The notes beneath the pieces are model-generated. The model did no database searches. It saw only the letters and a list, made by a program, of their open reading frames with translations, and was not told where the DNA came from. The position numbers and the translations under genes are program-made. A DNA stretch of 64,000 nt from positions 62,001 through 126,000 of the forward strand of contig CAWGGX010000003.1 in assembly GCA_963822215.1 (NCBI GenBank), in the 5' to 3' direction. Source of the stretch: Roseiarcus sp963822215 (GTDB taxonomy: Bacteria > Pseudomonadota > Alphaproteobacteria > Rhizobiales > Beijerinckiaceae). The first letter of the stretch is position 1. Each line of letters begins with the position of its first letter. Positions 8,570 to 17,074 of this stretch are shown here, piece by piece.

Positions 8570-9283
8570 TTAGGCCCTTGCCGAAACGAAATGAGACTGG
8601 GCAAGCCAGCGGGTCGCCGCCGTGGCCTCGAGCGCCGGTTCGATCGCGAGGATTGGGCGGGCTGCGGCTTTCGGCAGACCCGGCAAAAGAAAGTCCCTGG
8701 TCGTCACCCTCACGTCCCGCCAACCCGCCCTCGGAAGCGCTTGGCGCAACTGGCCCCGGGTGAACGCCATTTCGTCAGGTTCGAGCTTGGCGAACCGCCG
8801 ACCGATACGTGTGCCGAAAATAAAAGCGCAATAGGGATTGAGGAGATTGGGCTCAATGAAGGCGAGGCCGCCGCCCGCGTTGCTCAGGGAATGCAGGGCG
8901 CGCAAGACGCCATCGAGACGCAGGACCAGATGGTGCAGGATGCCATTGCCGAAGACAAGATCGAACCGGCCGAAGCGCCCTAGGTCGTCGGTCAGGAGGT
9001 CCAGTTTTTCGAAGCTGAGGTTTGGCAGCTGATAGGTCTGTCTAGCGTGATCGAGAAATTTGTCGCTGATATCGACGGCGACCACTTCGATTCCCGTCCT
9101 GACGGCTATATGCGCCGCAGCGGCGCCGGAACCGCAGCCCAGTTCGAGGATTCGCTTTGCGCCGACCGCCTCGGCCATCTCGACGAACCAGTCGTTACGC
9201 CGGCTCGCTCGGAGTGGTGTCGAGCCGACGGGCGCAAATATCTGGTTGAACCCACGCTCGTCCTGAAGATTAATTTTTGCCAT
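8570..9283 (-). CDS. Class I SAM-dependent methyltransferase
   Basis: This is a soluble methyltransferase with the Rossmann fold. The SAM-binding motif I is ILELGCGSG (about residues 44-52), the acidic end of beta-strand 2 is VVAVDIS, and motif IV-like FDLVFGNGILHH follows. The length of 237 residues suits a small-molecule or lipid-sugar methyltransferase. The substrate is not deducible. The start ATG 9283 overlaps the end of the GtrA gene by 14 bases, so the two are translationally coupled. The membrane glycosyltransferase-like gene lies downstream on the same strand. Related methyltransferases are common in polyprenol-sugar clusters, which is the likely context here. Confidence 0.85.
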   Translation of the reverse strand: MAKINLQDERGFNQIFAPVGSTPLRASRRNDWFVEMAEAVGAKRILELGCGSGAAAAHIAVRTGIEVVAVDISDKFLDHARQTYQLPNLSFEKLDLLTDDLGRFGRFDLVFGNGILHHLVLRLDGVLRALHSLSNAGGGLAFIEPNLLNPYCAFIFGTRIGRRFAKLEPDEMAFTRGQLRQALPRAGWRDVRVTTRDFLLPGLPKAAARPILAIEPALEATAATRWLAQSHFVSARA

Positions 9284-9671
9284 CGCCAGCTTTCAGATGT
9301 CCGAGTGAGCCGGGCGGCCCTTTATGAAAGACGAAACGGCGCATCCCGACAAACCCAACGCCTGCCAGCACAGGCAGCAGCAGCGCCTGTGCCCAGAGCG
9401 GCCCCAGGCCTCCCCATATCAAGACGCGCAGCAAGAACAAATTCAGACCCCCAAGGCAGGCATAAAAAGCCAGGAAACGGGGAAGCAGCCGATAGGAGGT
9501 GTCGCCGAACACCAGGCTGCCGTAGCTGAAAAAATTGAACAGGATTGCCAGCACCGTCGAGCTGCTTACCGCCAGCCAAATCGGCGCGCCAATTAGAACG
9601 AAAGTCGCGTAGCCCAAATAGCCGAAAGCCGTGTTGAGGCCGCCGACGGCAAGGAAGCGCAAGAATGTCAT
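9270..9671 (-). CDS. GtrA-family membrane protein
   Basis: Four hydrophobic helices and the sequence FLRFLAVGGLNTAFGYLGYA identify a GtrA-like protein (PF04138). These are thought to flip or present undecaprenyl-linked sugars for glycosyltransferases. The product is about 133 residues from ATG 9671, the typical family length. A TTG start at 9710 would add 13 basic residues; neither start has a strong ribosome-binding site. Its partner would normally be a DPM1-like GT2, and one is present as the C-terminal half of the fused protein at 11683-13650, across the divergent promoter region 9672-9929. Confidence 0.85.
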   Translation of the reverse strand: MTFLRFLAVGGLNTAFGYLGYATFVLIGAPIWLAVSSSTVLAILFNFFSYGSLVFGDTSYRLLPRFLAFYACLGGLNLFLLRVLIWGGLGPLWAQALLLPVLAGVGFVGMRRFVFHKGPPGSLGHLKAGDGKN

Positions 9672-9929
9672 CCGTGCGCTTTTCGTTACGCGAGCTCGCC
9701 CGGCGCGCAAGCCAGCGCGTCAAAAGCGTCGCCATGTCCATCGTTGTGCCGTAGATATTTCGGCGGGCGCGCGATCTGTGATGAGCTCATTGTCGCGCCT
9801 TCTCTTCTGTGCAAATGGGATTGTCAATTTATTCGAATCGTGAGCATCTTACGGCTGATGACATCCTAAATCTCGCATGCTAGGCGTGCCTCGCCAAGTG
9901 TTCTGTTCGCCGAGGGAGCGGCGATTATC

Positions 9930-10766
9930 ATGCCGCTATCGGCAGTCTCGCTTAACAAAGCGCGCCGTCGTTTGGTCGAGATGCATTATCGCGCCAAAGT
10001 GGGGCACGTCGGCGGCAATCTCTCGTGTCTGGATGCGATGATGCTCATCCATCACGAGTATCTCGGCATTGATGACAGATTTATCTTGTCAAAAGGGCAT
10101 TCAGCAGGCGCGCTCTATGTCACCTTGTGGAGCTTGGGTCGGTTAACCGACGGTGATCTCGATCGTTTCCACGAGGACGATTCTCTCCTCGCGGGACATC
10201 CGCCGGCGAGAGGAATTCCAGAGATTCGCTTCGCTACCGGCAGTCTCGGGCACGGTCTGTCGCTGGCGGCCGGCTTGGCTCTCGCGGCCAGGCTGCAGGG
10301 CGTCAATCGACGCGTGTTCTGCTTAACCTCCGATGGCGAATGGCAGGAAGGCTCAACGCTTGAAGCTGCGATCTTTTCGACTCACCATCGTTTCAACAAT
10401 CTGACAATCCTGGTCGACCACAACCGCCTGCAGGGCTTCGGCTCAACGGACACCGTCGCGTCGATGGACCCCCTGCATGAACGCTTAAGTGGCTTCGGTT
10501 TTGAGATTCGCCAGTGTGACGGCCACGATCTCAGCAGCATCCGCGCAGTCCTTGCCCCGGACCGCTATCGCCCTCTCCTCGTTATCCTGAACACGATCAA
10601 GGGGCGCGGCGTCCCCGATGTCGCCGACACCGTCGAAAGCCACTACCTGCCTTTGACGGCCAAGCAATATGCCGACGCGATCGCGCAGTTCGAGATAGAA
10701 GGCCACTACCGACCTTTGACCGCCGAGCAATTTGCCGGCGCGCTGGCGGCGTCCGAGATAGATTGA
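9930..10766 (+). CDS. Transketolase-like N-terminal (thiamine-pyrophosphate) subunit
   Basis: This subunit of about 278 residues carries the TPP/Mg-binding half of a split transketolase. Visible motifs are KVGHVGGNLSC, ILSKGHSAGALY, ATGSLGHGLSLAAG and the diphosphate-binding TSDGEWQEGS with downstream VDHNRLQGFG. Its partner with the pyrimidine-binding domain follows directly (TGATG overlap). Split transketolases of this kind occur in sugar-modification clusters, where they move two-carbon units to make unusual or branched sugars. The flanking epimerase-glycosyltransferase supports that. The last about 40 residues contain a tandem duplication (HYLPLTAKQYADAI then HYRPLTAEQFAGAL). The start ATG follows GAGGGAG at a rather long distance. 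Confidence 0.85.
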   Translation: MPLSAVSLNKARRRLVEMHYRAKVGHVGGNLSCLDAMMLIHHEYLGIDDRFILSKGHSAGALYVTLWSLGRLTDGDLDRFHEDDSLLAGHPPARGIPEIRFATGSLGHGLSLAAGLALAARLQGVNRRVFCLTSDGEWQEGSTLEAAIFSTHHRFNNLTILVDHNRLQGFGSTDTVASMDPLHERLSGFGFEIRQCDGHDLSSIRAVLAPDRYRPLLVILNTIKGRGVPDVADTVESHYLPLTAKQYADAIAQFEIEGHYRPLTAEQFAGALAASEID

Positions 10767-11680
10767 TGAGAGACGAACTGTGTCGCCAGCTTGTCGCCCG
10801 CTCGGGAAGTGGGCGGATGGTCTTTCTGACTGGCGATCTTGGGTTCATGGCCCTTGAGCCGTTGAGAGACGCGCTGGGACCGCGCTTCATCAATTGCGGC
10901 GTCGCTGAACAGAATATGGTCTCGGTCGCAGCCGCTCTCAGCTACGAGGGATTGGAGGCCTGGACCTACACGATTGCGCCATTCTGTTATGCTCGCGCGT
11001 TCGAACAGATCCGTAACGACGTCTGCCTTCACGGCCTGGCCGTGAAGTTGTTGGCAAATGGCGGCGGCTATGCGTATGGCGTAATGGGTCCGACCCATCA
11101 CGCGCTCGAGGACTACGGCATTCTGTTGACCTTGCCGAACATGACGGCATTCGTGCCGGCCTTCACCGAAGATATTAGCGAAACGTTGGACCGCGCCGGC
11201 GATTTGTCAGGCCCCGCCTATGTTCGACTTGGGCGCGGTGAAAAGCCAAGCGGCGAGGTGGTGCCGGCATACGCTCCATGGCGCCGCCTACTCGACGGCA
11301 ACGCCGGCGTGATGATCGCCGTTGGTCCGCTCGCAGGCTCATCGTGGGATGTCTTGCGCCAATTCGACAGGGCCAGCCGGCCAGCTTTATGGGTCGTGAG
11401 CGAATTGCCGATCGAGGCAAACGCGCCGCCGTCGGAATTGACTGATGCGCTAAAGCGGACCCTGCGGCTTGCCGTCGTTGAGGAACATGTCGCGCACGGT
11501 GGATTCGGGCAGGCGATGTGCCGTTGGGTGATCGACGCCGGAATAGGCCTGGATCGCTTTCGCCATCTACACGCCATGGGCCGGCCGGGATTGACCTACG
11601 GCTCGCAAGCATTCCTGAGGCGGCGCAGCAGTCTCGATCCCGAGGGAATCGCGCTCGCAGCAAAGTCACTGGCGAGCTGA
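10766..11680 (+). CDS. Transketolase-like C-terminal (pyrimidine-binding) subunit
   Basis: This is the second half of the split transketolase. FINCGVAEQNMVSVAAALSY contains the catalytic Glu that activates the thiamine ring. VKLLANGGGYAYGVMGPTHH and the histidines around it also fit the family. The C-terminal domain follows from about residue 185. At 304 residues it has the usual length for the C-subunit. ATG 10766 shares one base with the upstream stop, so both subunits are made together. The SDR-glycosyltransferase fusion begins two bases after its stop. Confidence 0.85.
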   Translation: MRDELCRQLVARSGSGRMVFLTGDLGFMALEPLRDALGPRFINCGVAEQNMVSVAAALSYEGLEAWTYTIAPFCYARAFEQIRNDVCLHGLAVKLLANGGGYAYGVMGPTHHALEDYGILLTLPNMTAFVPAFTEDISETLDRAGDLSGPAYVRLGRGEKPSGEVVPAYAPWRRLLDGNAGVMIAVGPLAGSSWDVLRQFDRASRPALWVVSELPIEANAPPSELTDALKRTLRLAVVEEHVAHGGFGQAMCRWVIDAGIGLDRFRHLHAMGRPGLTYGSQAFLRRRSSLDPEGIALAAKSLAS

Positions 11681-11682
11681 TC

Positions 11683-13650
11683 ATGTTGGAACTTGGCGAC
11701 TGGGTGCGCGCTCTGCGCGGACCAATATTGGTGCTCGGGGCCGCCGGCTTCATCGGCGCCAACCTTTTGCGCCGGCTGCTCAAATACCGTGAGGACGTTT
11801 TCGGCGTTGTTCGCTCTTTGCCCGCTTGGCGTCTCGACGGGATTGACCGTCGCCACATTTTGGAAGCCGATCTCGTCGATCTCGCAGCGACGCGCAACTT
11901 GGTGGTTGGTATTCGCCCGCGCACCGTCTTTGATTGCATTGCCTATGGCGCTTATTCGTTCGAGACAGATCACGATTTAATCTACAGAACCAACTTCACC
12001 GCTCTCGTACAGTTGGTGGAATTGCTGGCGAACACGGATTTTGCCGCGTTGGTTCACGCAGGAAGTTCATCAGAATACGGCACCAATAGCGCGGGCCCAT
12101 TGGAGGAGGAGTCTCTTCAACCAAATAGCCACTACTCGGTTTCGAAGGCTGCCGCAAGTAATTACATTTCCTATGCTGGAAAAATTCGTCGTCTCCCAGT
12201 GCTAAACCTGCGACTATACTCCGTTTATGGTCCCCTCGAAGACGCGTCCCGTTTGATGCCGAATATAGTCGCCAAAGGTTTGAAAGGGGCTTTCCCGCCG
12301 CTGGTCGACCCTAATACGTCGCGGGACTTCGTCTATATCGACGATGTCTGTGATGCGTTCGTCCTTGCGGCGGCGCGACTGACACCTGATATTTACGGCG
12401 AGTCGTTGAATATCGGCACCGGTCGGGCCACCACAATCGGTCAGCTGGCGAAAATCGCGGCAGATGTGTTTTCGATCGACGAACAGCCAATATTCGGGTC
12501 GATGGCCGGCAGATCGTGGGACCTGCCGGATTGGTACGCGACCCCGGGCAAAGCGGAGCGACTTCTCAACTGGACCGCGAAAACCGATGTCCCCACGGGC
12601 CTGAAGCTGACCTCCGAGTGGATTGGCTCGTTGGAAGGACTGGACACCGGCGCGATGACGAAGCGCGCCGCGGGTCCTCGACGTCGGAGCATTTCAGCAA
12701 TTATCGCATGCTACAAGGATGAACAGGCCATCCCGGTCATGTATCGGAGGCTTACCGACACGTTTCAGAAATTGGACGTCAACTACGAGATCATTTTCGT
12801 TAATGACGGAAGTCCCGACGATTGCGCCGGCCGAATTTTGGAGATTTCAGCGACAGACCCGCATGTCCTCGGGATTACGCATTCGCGCAATTTTGGCTCG
12901 CAGATGGCCTTCCGGAGCGGAATGGAAATGTCGGTCATGCAAGCTTGCGTACTTCTCGACGGCGATCTCCAAGATCCCCCCGAATTGATCGAGCAGTTTT
13001 ACCATCGATGGATTGATGGCCACGAGGTCGTTTACGGGCGACGCGTGAAGCGCGACATGCCGTTTGTTTGGGGCACTTTGTACAAAGCCTTCTATCGGAT
13101 CTTCGCGATGCTGAGCTACGTCAAGATTCCCCATGACGCCGGTGATTTTTCGTTGATCGATCGAAGAGTTGTGGGCTGGCTGTTGCGCTGCCCGGAGCGA
13201 GATTTGTTTCTCCGAGGATTGCGAGCTTACATCGGATTCCGCCAAACTGGGGTGGATTACGTCCGGCCAAAGCGCGCGTTCGGGGAGAGCACAAACAACC
13301 TCCTGAAGAACCTGGAGTGGGCAAAGCGCGGCATCTTTTCATTTAGCAATGCGCCGCTGAAAATGCTCTCCGCTGGAGGGGTTGTCTTGCTCTTTCTGTC
13401 CATCGTGCTGGGTTTGGTCGTGACCGCTTTGCGCGTATGGATACCCGACATTGCGCCGCGCGGCGCCACGACGCTGCTCCTCGCCTCGTTGTTTTTTGGC
13501 GCCATTAATCTTTTTGCAGTCGGGCTCGTGGGTGAATACATCGCAAAAATCATGGAAGAAGTGAAGGCGAGGCCCCGTCTGATCCGAGCCGGATTGATCC
13601 GCAATGGTGAGACCAGCCAGTTGCTGCCGGACGAAGCGACGTGGTCATGA
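11683..13650 (+). CDS. Fused NAD-dependent sugar epimerase/dehydratase and GT2 glycosyltransferase
   Basis: The product of 655 residues joins two enzymes. Residues about 15-315 are an extended SDR: the NAD-binding motif LVLGAAGFIGANLL and the active-site HYSVSK are present, as in nucleotide-sugar epimerases and reductases. Residues from about 335 are a DPM1/GtrB-like GT2: SAIIACYKDEQAIPVMYRRL, the acidic metal-binding LLDGDLQDPPELI, FGESTNNLL, and two C-terminal membrane helices (about 562-590 and 600-622). DPM1-like enzymes load a sugar onto polyprenyl phosphate. So the protein probably makes a sugar nucleotide and transfers it to lipid, with the GtrA protein at 9270 as flippase. ATG 11683 lies two bases after the transketolase stop. 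I see no stop or frameshift at the junction, so the fusion looks real. Confidence 0.85.
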   Translation: MLELGDWVRALRGPILVLGAAGFIGANLLRRLLKYREDVFGVVRSLPAWRLDGIDRRHILEADLVDLAATRNLVVGIRPRTVFDCIAYGAYSFETDHDLIYRTNFTALVQLVELLANTDFAALVHAGSSSEYGTNSAGPLEEESLQPNSHYSVSKAAASNYISYAGKIRRLPVLNLRLYSVYGPLEDASRLMPNIVAKGLKGAFPPLVDPNTSRDFVYIDDVCDAFVLAAARLTPDIYGESLNIGTGRATTIGQLAKIAADVFSIDEQPIFGSMAGRSWDLPDWYATPGKAERLLNWTAKTDVPTGLKLTSEWIGSLEGLDTGAMTKRAAGPRRRSISAIIACYKDEQAIPVMYRRLTDTFQKLDVNYEIIFVNDGSPDDCAGRILEISATDPHVLGITHSRNFGSQMAFRSGMEMSVMQACVLLDGDLQDPPELIEQFYHRWIDGHEVVYGRRVKRDMPFVWGTLYKAFYRIFAMLSYVKIPHDAGDFSLIDRRVVGWLLRCPERDLFLRGLRAYIGFRQTGVDYVRPKRAFGESTNNLLKNLEWAKRGIFSFSNAPLKMLSAGGVVLLFLSIVLGLVVTALRVWIPDIAPRGATTLLLASLFFGAINLFAVGLVGEYIAKIMEEVKARPRLIRAGLIRNGETSQLLPDEATWS

Positions 13651-14547
13651 ACGCTTTCGGCTTCTTCCTCGGTGACGCCGACTGAAATTCCGACCTTGAC
13701 GTACGCGGTCCAGTTTTCCCAGCAAGCTCCCCACCAAGGCGTCAGAGCATCGACGCGGGACCAAGAGTTAATGAGCGGGACAGCGGGATCGATCCTGCTA
13801 GGGGGCCGACGCGGCGGCGCCCATCTTTCCCCAATCGAAAGCGACGACATCGAGTGAACGCGCGCAAGCGGCGACGAAAACCGACTTTATGCATGCCGCT
13901 CAGCGGCCGCCGCGATCTGGCGGACAATGACGATCAGGGCCGGAATTATGAACACGAAGTCGCTCCGATCTTTTGCGGAAAGCGATTGCCAACTATCAAC
14001 GATCAACTCCGCCGCATTTTTCGCAGCGCTCAGAGTGCGCGGGACGCCCGCGCAACGGCTAACGCCAGGACGAACTGGATCAGGCGGCACACAGGAAGTT
14101 CGGCGGCATTCCGTACCCTGAAGGGCCGCAAAGGCTCGGATATCACTCCTTCGCAAAGCCGACGATGAACGTTCGCAACTTGCGCAGTGCGGGCGTCCCC
14201 CGACGGACCATCGAATGAGCGCAAGTGGCGCACGGCTCCCGTAAAGCCGGGGACCGATTCTGCCGTATTGCGCGTGTTGTCTCGCCCCTTGATCGGAGAG
14301 TGTCCGTCCAAGGCCGCGCCATGTGATCGAGCGTAAGAGGGAAAGCCGAACCGTCCGGGAATCGAGTCGATGCTGCGGCTTTGCGCGTAGCCGATATGGG
14401 CGGAAATCGCCCCGTCCAAATGCGGAACAGAGAGAGCCGGGACAAGTGTCTGTTCGCGCAGCAGTCGCCCCGACGCGGTCGTCATCCACGCTACGTTAAC
14501 GAGGCGTTGCGAAGGTAATCTGACTCCGCATCGAGAGGCCAACTACC
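13651..14547. other. Gene-free stretch with a dispersed-repeat copy
   Basis: About 900 bases between the glycosyltransferase fusion and the DUF2161 gene hold no gene I can support. Several open frames exist on both strands but lack ribosome-binding sites and family features. One minus-strand frame ends KNAAELIVDSWQSLSAKDRS...FIIPALIVIV (about 13890-14030), which looks protein-like and may be the tail of a decayed gene. Copy C of the dispersed repeat lies at about 14115-14260. Confidence 0.5.
14115..14260. repeat. Dispersed intergenic repeat, copy C
   Basis: CCGCAAAGGCTCGGATATCA, then CGCAAAGCCGACGATGAACG, then AACTTGCGCAGTGCGGGCG and GAGCGCAAGTGGCGCAC follow the same order as the copy at 19540-19690. 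The copy is degenerate and carries no gene. Confidence 0.5.
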
Positions 14548-15273
14548 TTGGAAGCCGACCTATATCCACCGATAAAGCGCCATCTCGAGAGGCTCGGCCT
14601 GGAGGTCAAAGGCGAGGTGTGCGGCTGCGATCTCGTCGCCCTCTCCGATGGCTCACCCGAACTCGTCGTGATCGGCGAGATGAAGCAAAGCTTCACGCTC
14701 GAACTGGTGCTTCAGGCCGTTGATCGCACATCCGCCTGCGACGAGGTCTGGCTCGCCGTCGGCGCCTCCAAGCGGGGACGCGGCCGGGAGAGCGACGCCC
14801 GCGTGAAGAAGCTCTGTCAATTCTTGGGCTTCGGTCTTCTCACCGTCACCGCAGAGAGCCGGGTCGAAGTGGTGGTGGAGCCAGCGCCATGGAAGCCGGG
14901 GCGCGACGCCAAACGGCGTTCGCGGATCGTCGAGGAGCATCGTCGCCGCAAGGGGGATCCGATCGCCGGCGGTTCAACTCGGACACCGCATATGACCGCC
15001 TATCGTCAACGGGCGCTCGCCGTGGCGAACGCCCTTGCCGGCACGCCGAGTCGTCCGCGGGACCTTCGAATACTTGCTCCGGACGCCGCCAAAATTCTTC
15101 AGGGCAATGTCTATGGGTGGTTCGAGCGGATCGAACGTGGGCTTTACAGGCTGACCTCGTCCGGTCGCGTTGCCCTCGTCACTTGGGCCGACCATGTTTC
15201 CGCCGAAGCCAGCGCCGGGTTTGGCGGAGGCCTCCCAACTCCTGAGTCTAAGAGGACGGTGCGATTGGGGTGA
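14548..15273 (+). CDS. DUF2161-family protein, predicted PD-(D/E)XK nuclease fold
   Basis: The first about 110 residues fit the DUF2161 family, which is predicted to adopt the restriction-endonuclease fold. Visible are the opening EADLYPPIKRHLERLGLEVKGEVCGCD, with GEVCGCDLVAL supplying the acidic residue, and ELVVIGEMKQSF supplying the E-x-K part. The remainder includes a winged-helix-like region (LRILAPDAAKILQGNVYGWF). Function of the family is unknown; DNA handling is a prediction from fold. The start is TTG 14548, preceded by GAGAGG. The gene stands alone between repeat-rich gaps. Confidence 0.8.
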   Translation: MEADLYPPIKRHLERLGLEVKGEVCGCDLVALSDGSPELVVIGEMKQSFTLELVLQAVDRTSACDEVWLAVGASKRGRGRESDARVKKLCQFLGFGLLTVTAESRVEVVVEPAPWKPGRDAKRRSRIVEEHRRRKGDPIAGGSTRTPHMTAYRQRALAVANALAGTPSRPRDLRILAPDAAKILQGNVYGWFERIERGLYRLTSSGRVALVTWADHVSAEASAGFGGGLPTPESKRTVRLG

Positions 15274-15334
15274 CAAATCGCGCAGCCTCCATGAAACGGA
15301 GGCAAAGACTTATCCTGCCGATTGGCGCTGGTGC

Positions 15335-15500
15335 CCTCGCCGAAGCACGCACAGCGAACGGCCGGAGTCGACGTTGAGCGGACGTTGCGGACCGCCTCCG
15401 CGAACGGTGCAAATGGGCAGGTAAGGGGCCTTGCCCCTATGCACAGCCTCCGCCCAATCCGGACCTTCCCGTCTCCCGGCGACGGCGCTCCACGATCGGT
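15335..15500. repeat. Dispersed intergenic repeat, copy D
   Basis: AACGGCCGGAGTCGACGTTG, then GTGCAAATGGGCAGGTAAGG and GGCCTTGCCCCTAT match the second half of the copy at 19620-19710 (GACGGAGTCGACGTATTGC, AAGTGGGCAGGTAAGCGGGC). The reverse-oriented copy at 36640-36800 has the same blocks. It is non-coding. Confidence 0.6.
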
Positions 15501-15856
15501 TTCTCGAGCGCACCGTCTACAAGCGCGATCCCAGGACCGGACTCTGCACACAACGAGCGAGATCGTCTTCTGGGTGTCTTCCGCAGCAGGCGTCCCGCCC
15601 GAATGCTGAAACGAATGGATACGCGGACATTGGCGCATTGAGAATGGCAGCCACCACGTGCGCGACGTCGCCTTCGCCGAAGACGCCTCCCGCATCCGAA
15701 AGAACCCAGACATCGCCGCCCGCCTGCGTTCCTTCGCCTACAACACTATACGAGTCAGCGGCGGCGACAACGTTCGAAACACACGAGGCGCGCCGCCCTC
15801 GATCTCGCCGGCATCCTCAATATGCACGGGATCTCAGCGGACTGAACAGCCCTGAT
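15500..15856 (+). pseudogene. C-terminal remnant of an ISAs1-type transposase
   Basis: The segments RGHWRIENGSHHVRDVAFAE, DASRIRKNPDIAARLRSFAY and, after a frame change, RAALDLAGILNMHGIS correspond to the conserved end of ISAs1-family (H-repeat) transposases, including the catalytic-Glu motif HWRIEN. Upstream, TSEIVFWVSSAAGVPPEC fits the preceding block, broken by a stop. Frame changes near 15610 and 15785 make it inactive. Confidence 0.75.
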
Positions 15857-15876
15857 CGCCAGCCCCCTTCGCCTAA

Positions 15877-16953
15877 CTAAGGCAATCGCAGGCTGTCCGG
15901 CGGCTTCTGGAACGCGTACTTCTCCAAAAAGATCCCTTTGACAGGTCTAGCGGAATTGGAAACTCCCACCTGCAGCTCGTCGCCTCGCATATCCAGCGCC
16001 AATACTTGAAGCGTATTGGCGCTGTTACTATCCCACATGAACAAATTCGCCGTACCGTCGTGGTTATCGACATAGCTAACGGCCAATACCACGTGCTGGT
16101 CTGTGGGGACGGCGCTATCGCTATAAATTAGCGCAATGGGACATGCCGCCTCTCTGTCAAGTGTACTGGTGATCCTCTGAAACTCGCTTTTCGTGCGGTC
16201 GAGAGTCACTTTAGGACCCCCCAGGTGAAAAACGTTGACCTGACTCCCCAGCAATGCGCCGAAAGCAGCGCCAATCGGCCCGCCCAAGGCGCCCACAGCG
16301 GTTCCAAGGGTGATATTCGCCGCACTGGAAATAATTGGCATCAGGTGCAGGTTTACGATCCAGTCGAGGAATGTCTCAGCATTGAGGTCGATGTTGTCGA
16401 GCAGACGGCCGAAAAGGTAATCGCTTAACGGCCCGGTCACCGGAGGCGTCGTGCCCAGGCGTTCGTCGACGGTCCAATCAAGAAGATAAAAGTCGAAGCC
16501 GGCGCAAGTCATCCCGCCGCACCGCCCGAATGTGCCGGGAATCGGATCGGCTATCTTGTCGATCAGCGAGCCAGCCAGCTGGGTTGTCACCTCGCCGACT
16601 ACTGCGTCAATGACGACAGCCGGTAGGCCCACGACCCCTATAATGGGAACGCTCACGCTCAACGACGCCAGAACATCTCTCACCAACCGGACGCCGGCTC
16701 CGACAACCACATCGGCAAAAATCCGGTAATGTTGGCGAATCTGCGCCGCCTGCTCATCGGTGATGGGGAAATTGTTAATGAATCGAAAGGCGTCTCTTTC
16801 GACGACGAAAGGACCCATCTGTATGCAGAGCGCCGTGAGCGACGTCGGCGGGTGAGGTTGAAAGTGACGTAGCAAGCCGCTGGCGCCGACGGGTGTGGGT
16901 CTAAATTCTCTATGCCGCAGCACTGCGGCCGATAAGCTCAATGTCTTGGCCAT
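15877..16953 (-). CDS. Predicted C39-like (papain-fold) cysteine peptidase-like protein
   Basis: The product has 358 residues. The middle contains GTFGRCGGMTCAGFDFYLLD, where the first Cys is followed by GGM as in C39-like domains. DQHVVLAVSYVDNHDGTANL later supplies a histidine, and LFMWDSNSAN an Asp/Asn. Spacing and order (Cys, His, Asp/Asn) fit a papain-type catalytic set. Between them lies a glycine/alanine-rich hydrophobic stretch (ITLGTAVGALGGPIGAAFGA). No signal peptide is evident. SD GAGGAG precedes ATG 16953. The gene lies 121 bases downstream of a glycine-rich repeat protein on the same strand, so the two probably form one transcript. The peptidase role is inferred from motif order only. 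Confidence 0.65.
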   Translation of the reverse strand: MAKTLSLSAAVLRHREFRPTPVGASGLLRHFQPHPPTSLTALCIQMGPFVVERDAFRFINNFPITDEQAAQIRQHYRIFADVVVGAGVRLVRDVLASLSVSVPIIGVVGLPAVVIDAVVGEVTTQLAGSLIDKIADPIPGTFGRCGGMTCAGFDFYLLDWTVDERLGTTPPVTGPLSDYLFGRLLDNIDLNAETFLDWIVNLHLMPIISSAANITLGTAVGALGGPIGAAFGALLGSQVNVFHLGGPKVTLDRTKSEFQRITSTLDREAACPIALIYSDSAVPTDQHVVLAVSYVDNHDGTANLFMWDSNSANTLQVLALDMRGDELQVGVSNSARPVKGIFLEKYAFQKPPDSLRLP

Positions 16954-17074
16954 GATAAAGAGCTCCTCTTGCCCAAACGCGAGCGAAAGCCGGACGAGGC
17001 TCGTACCTCTTCAAATGTTCGCTATTCCTCTCCAATCCTGCCGCCGAGGCTATTTGCACTGGCTTCAATTGGTT

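Noticed and set aside
13257..13850. Minus-strand frame reading MSSLSIGERWAPP...WENWTAYVKV
   Set aside because: Most of it is antisense to the glycosyltransferase end; the first 60 residues look somewhat protein-like, but there is no ribosome-binding site.
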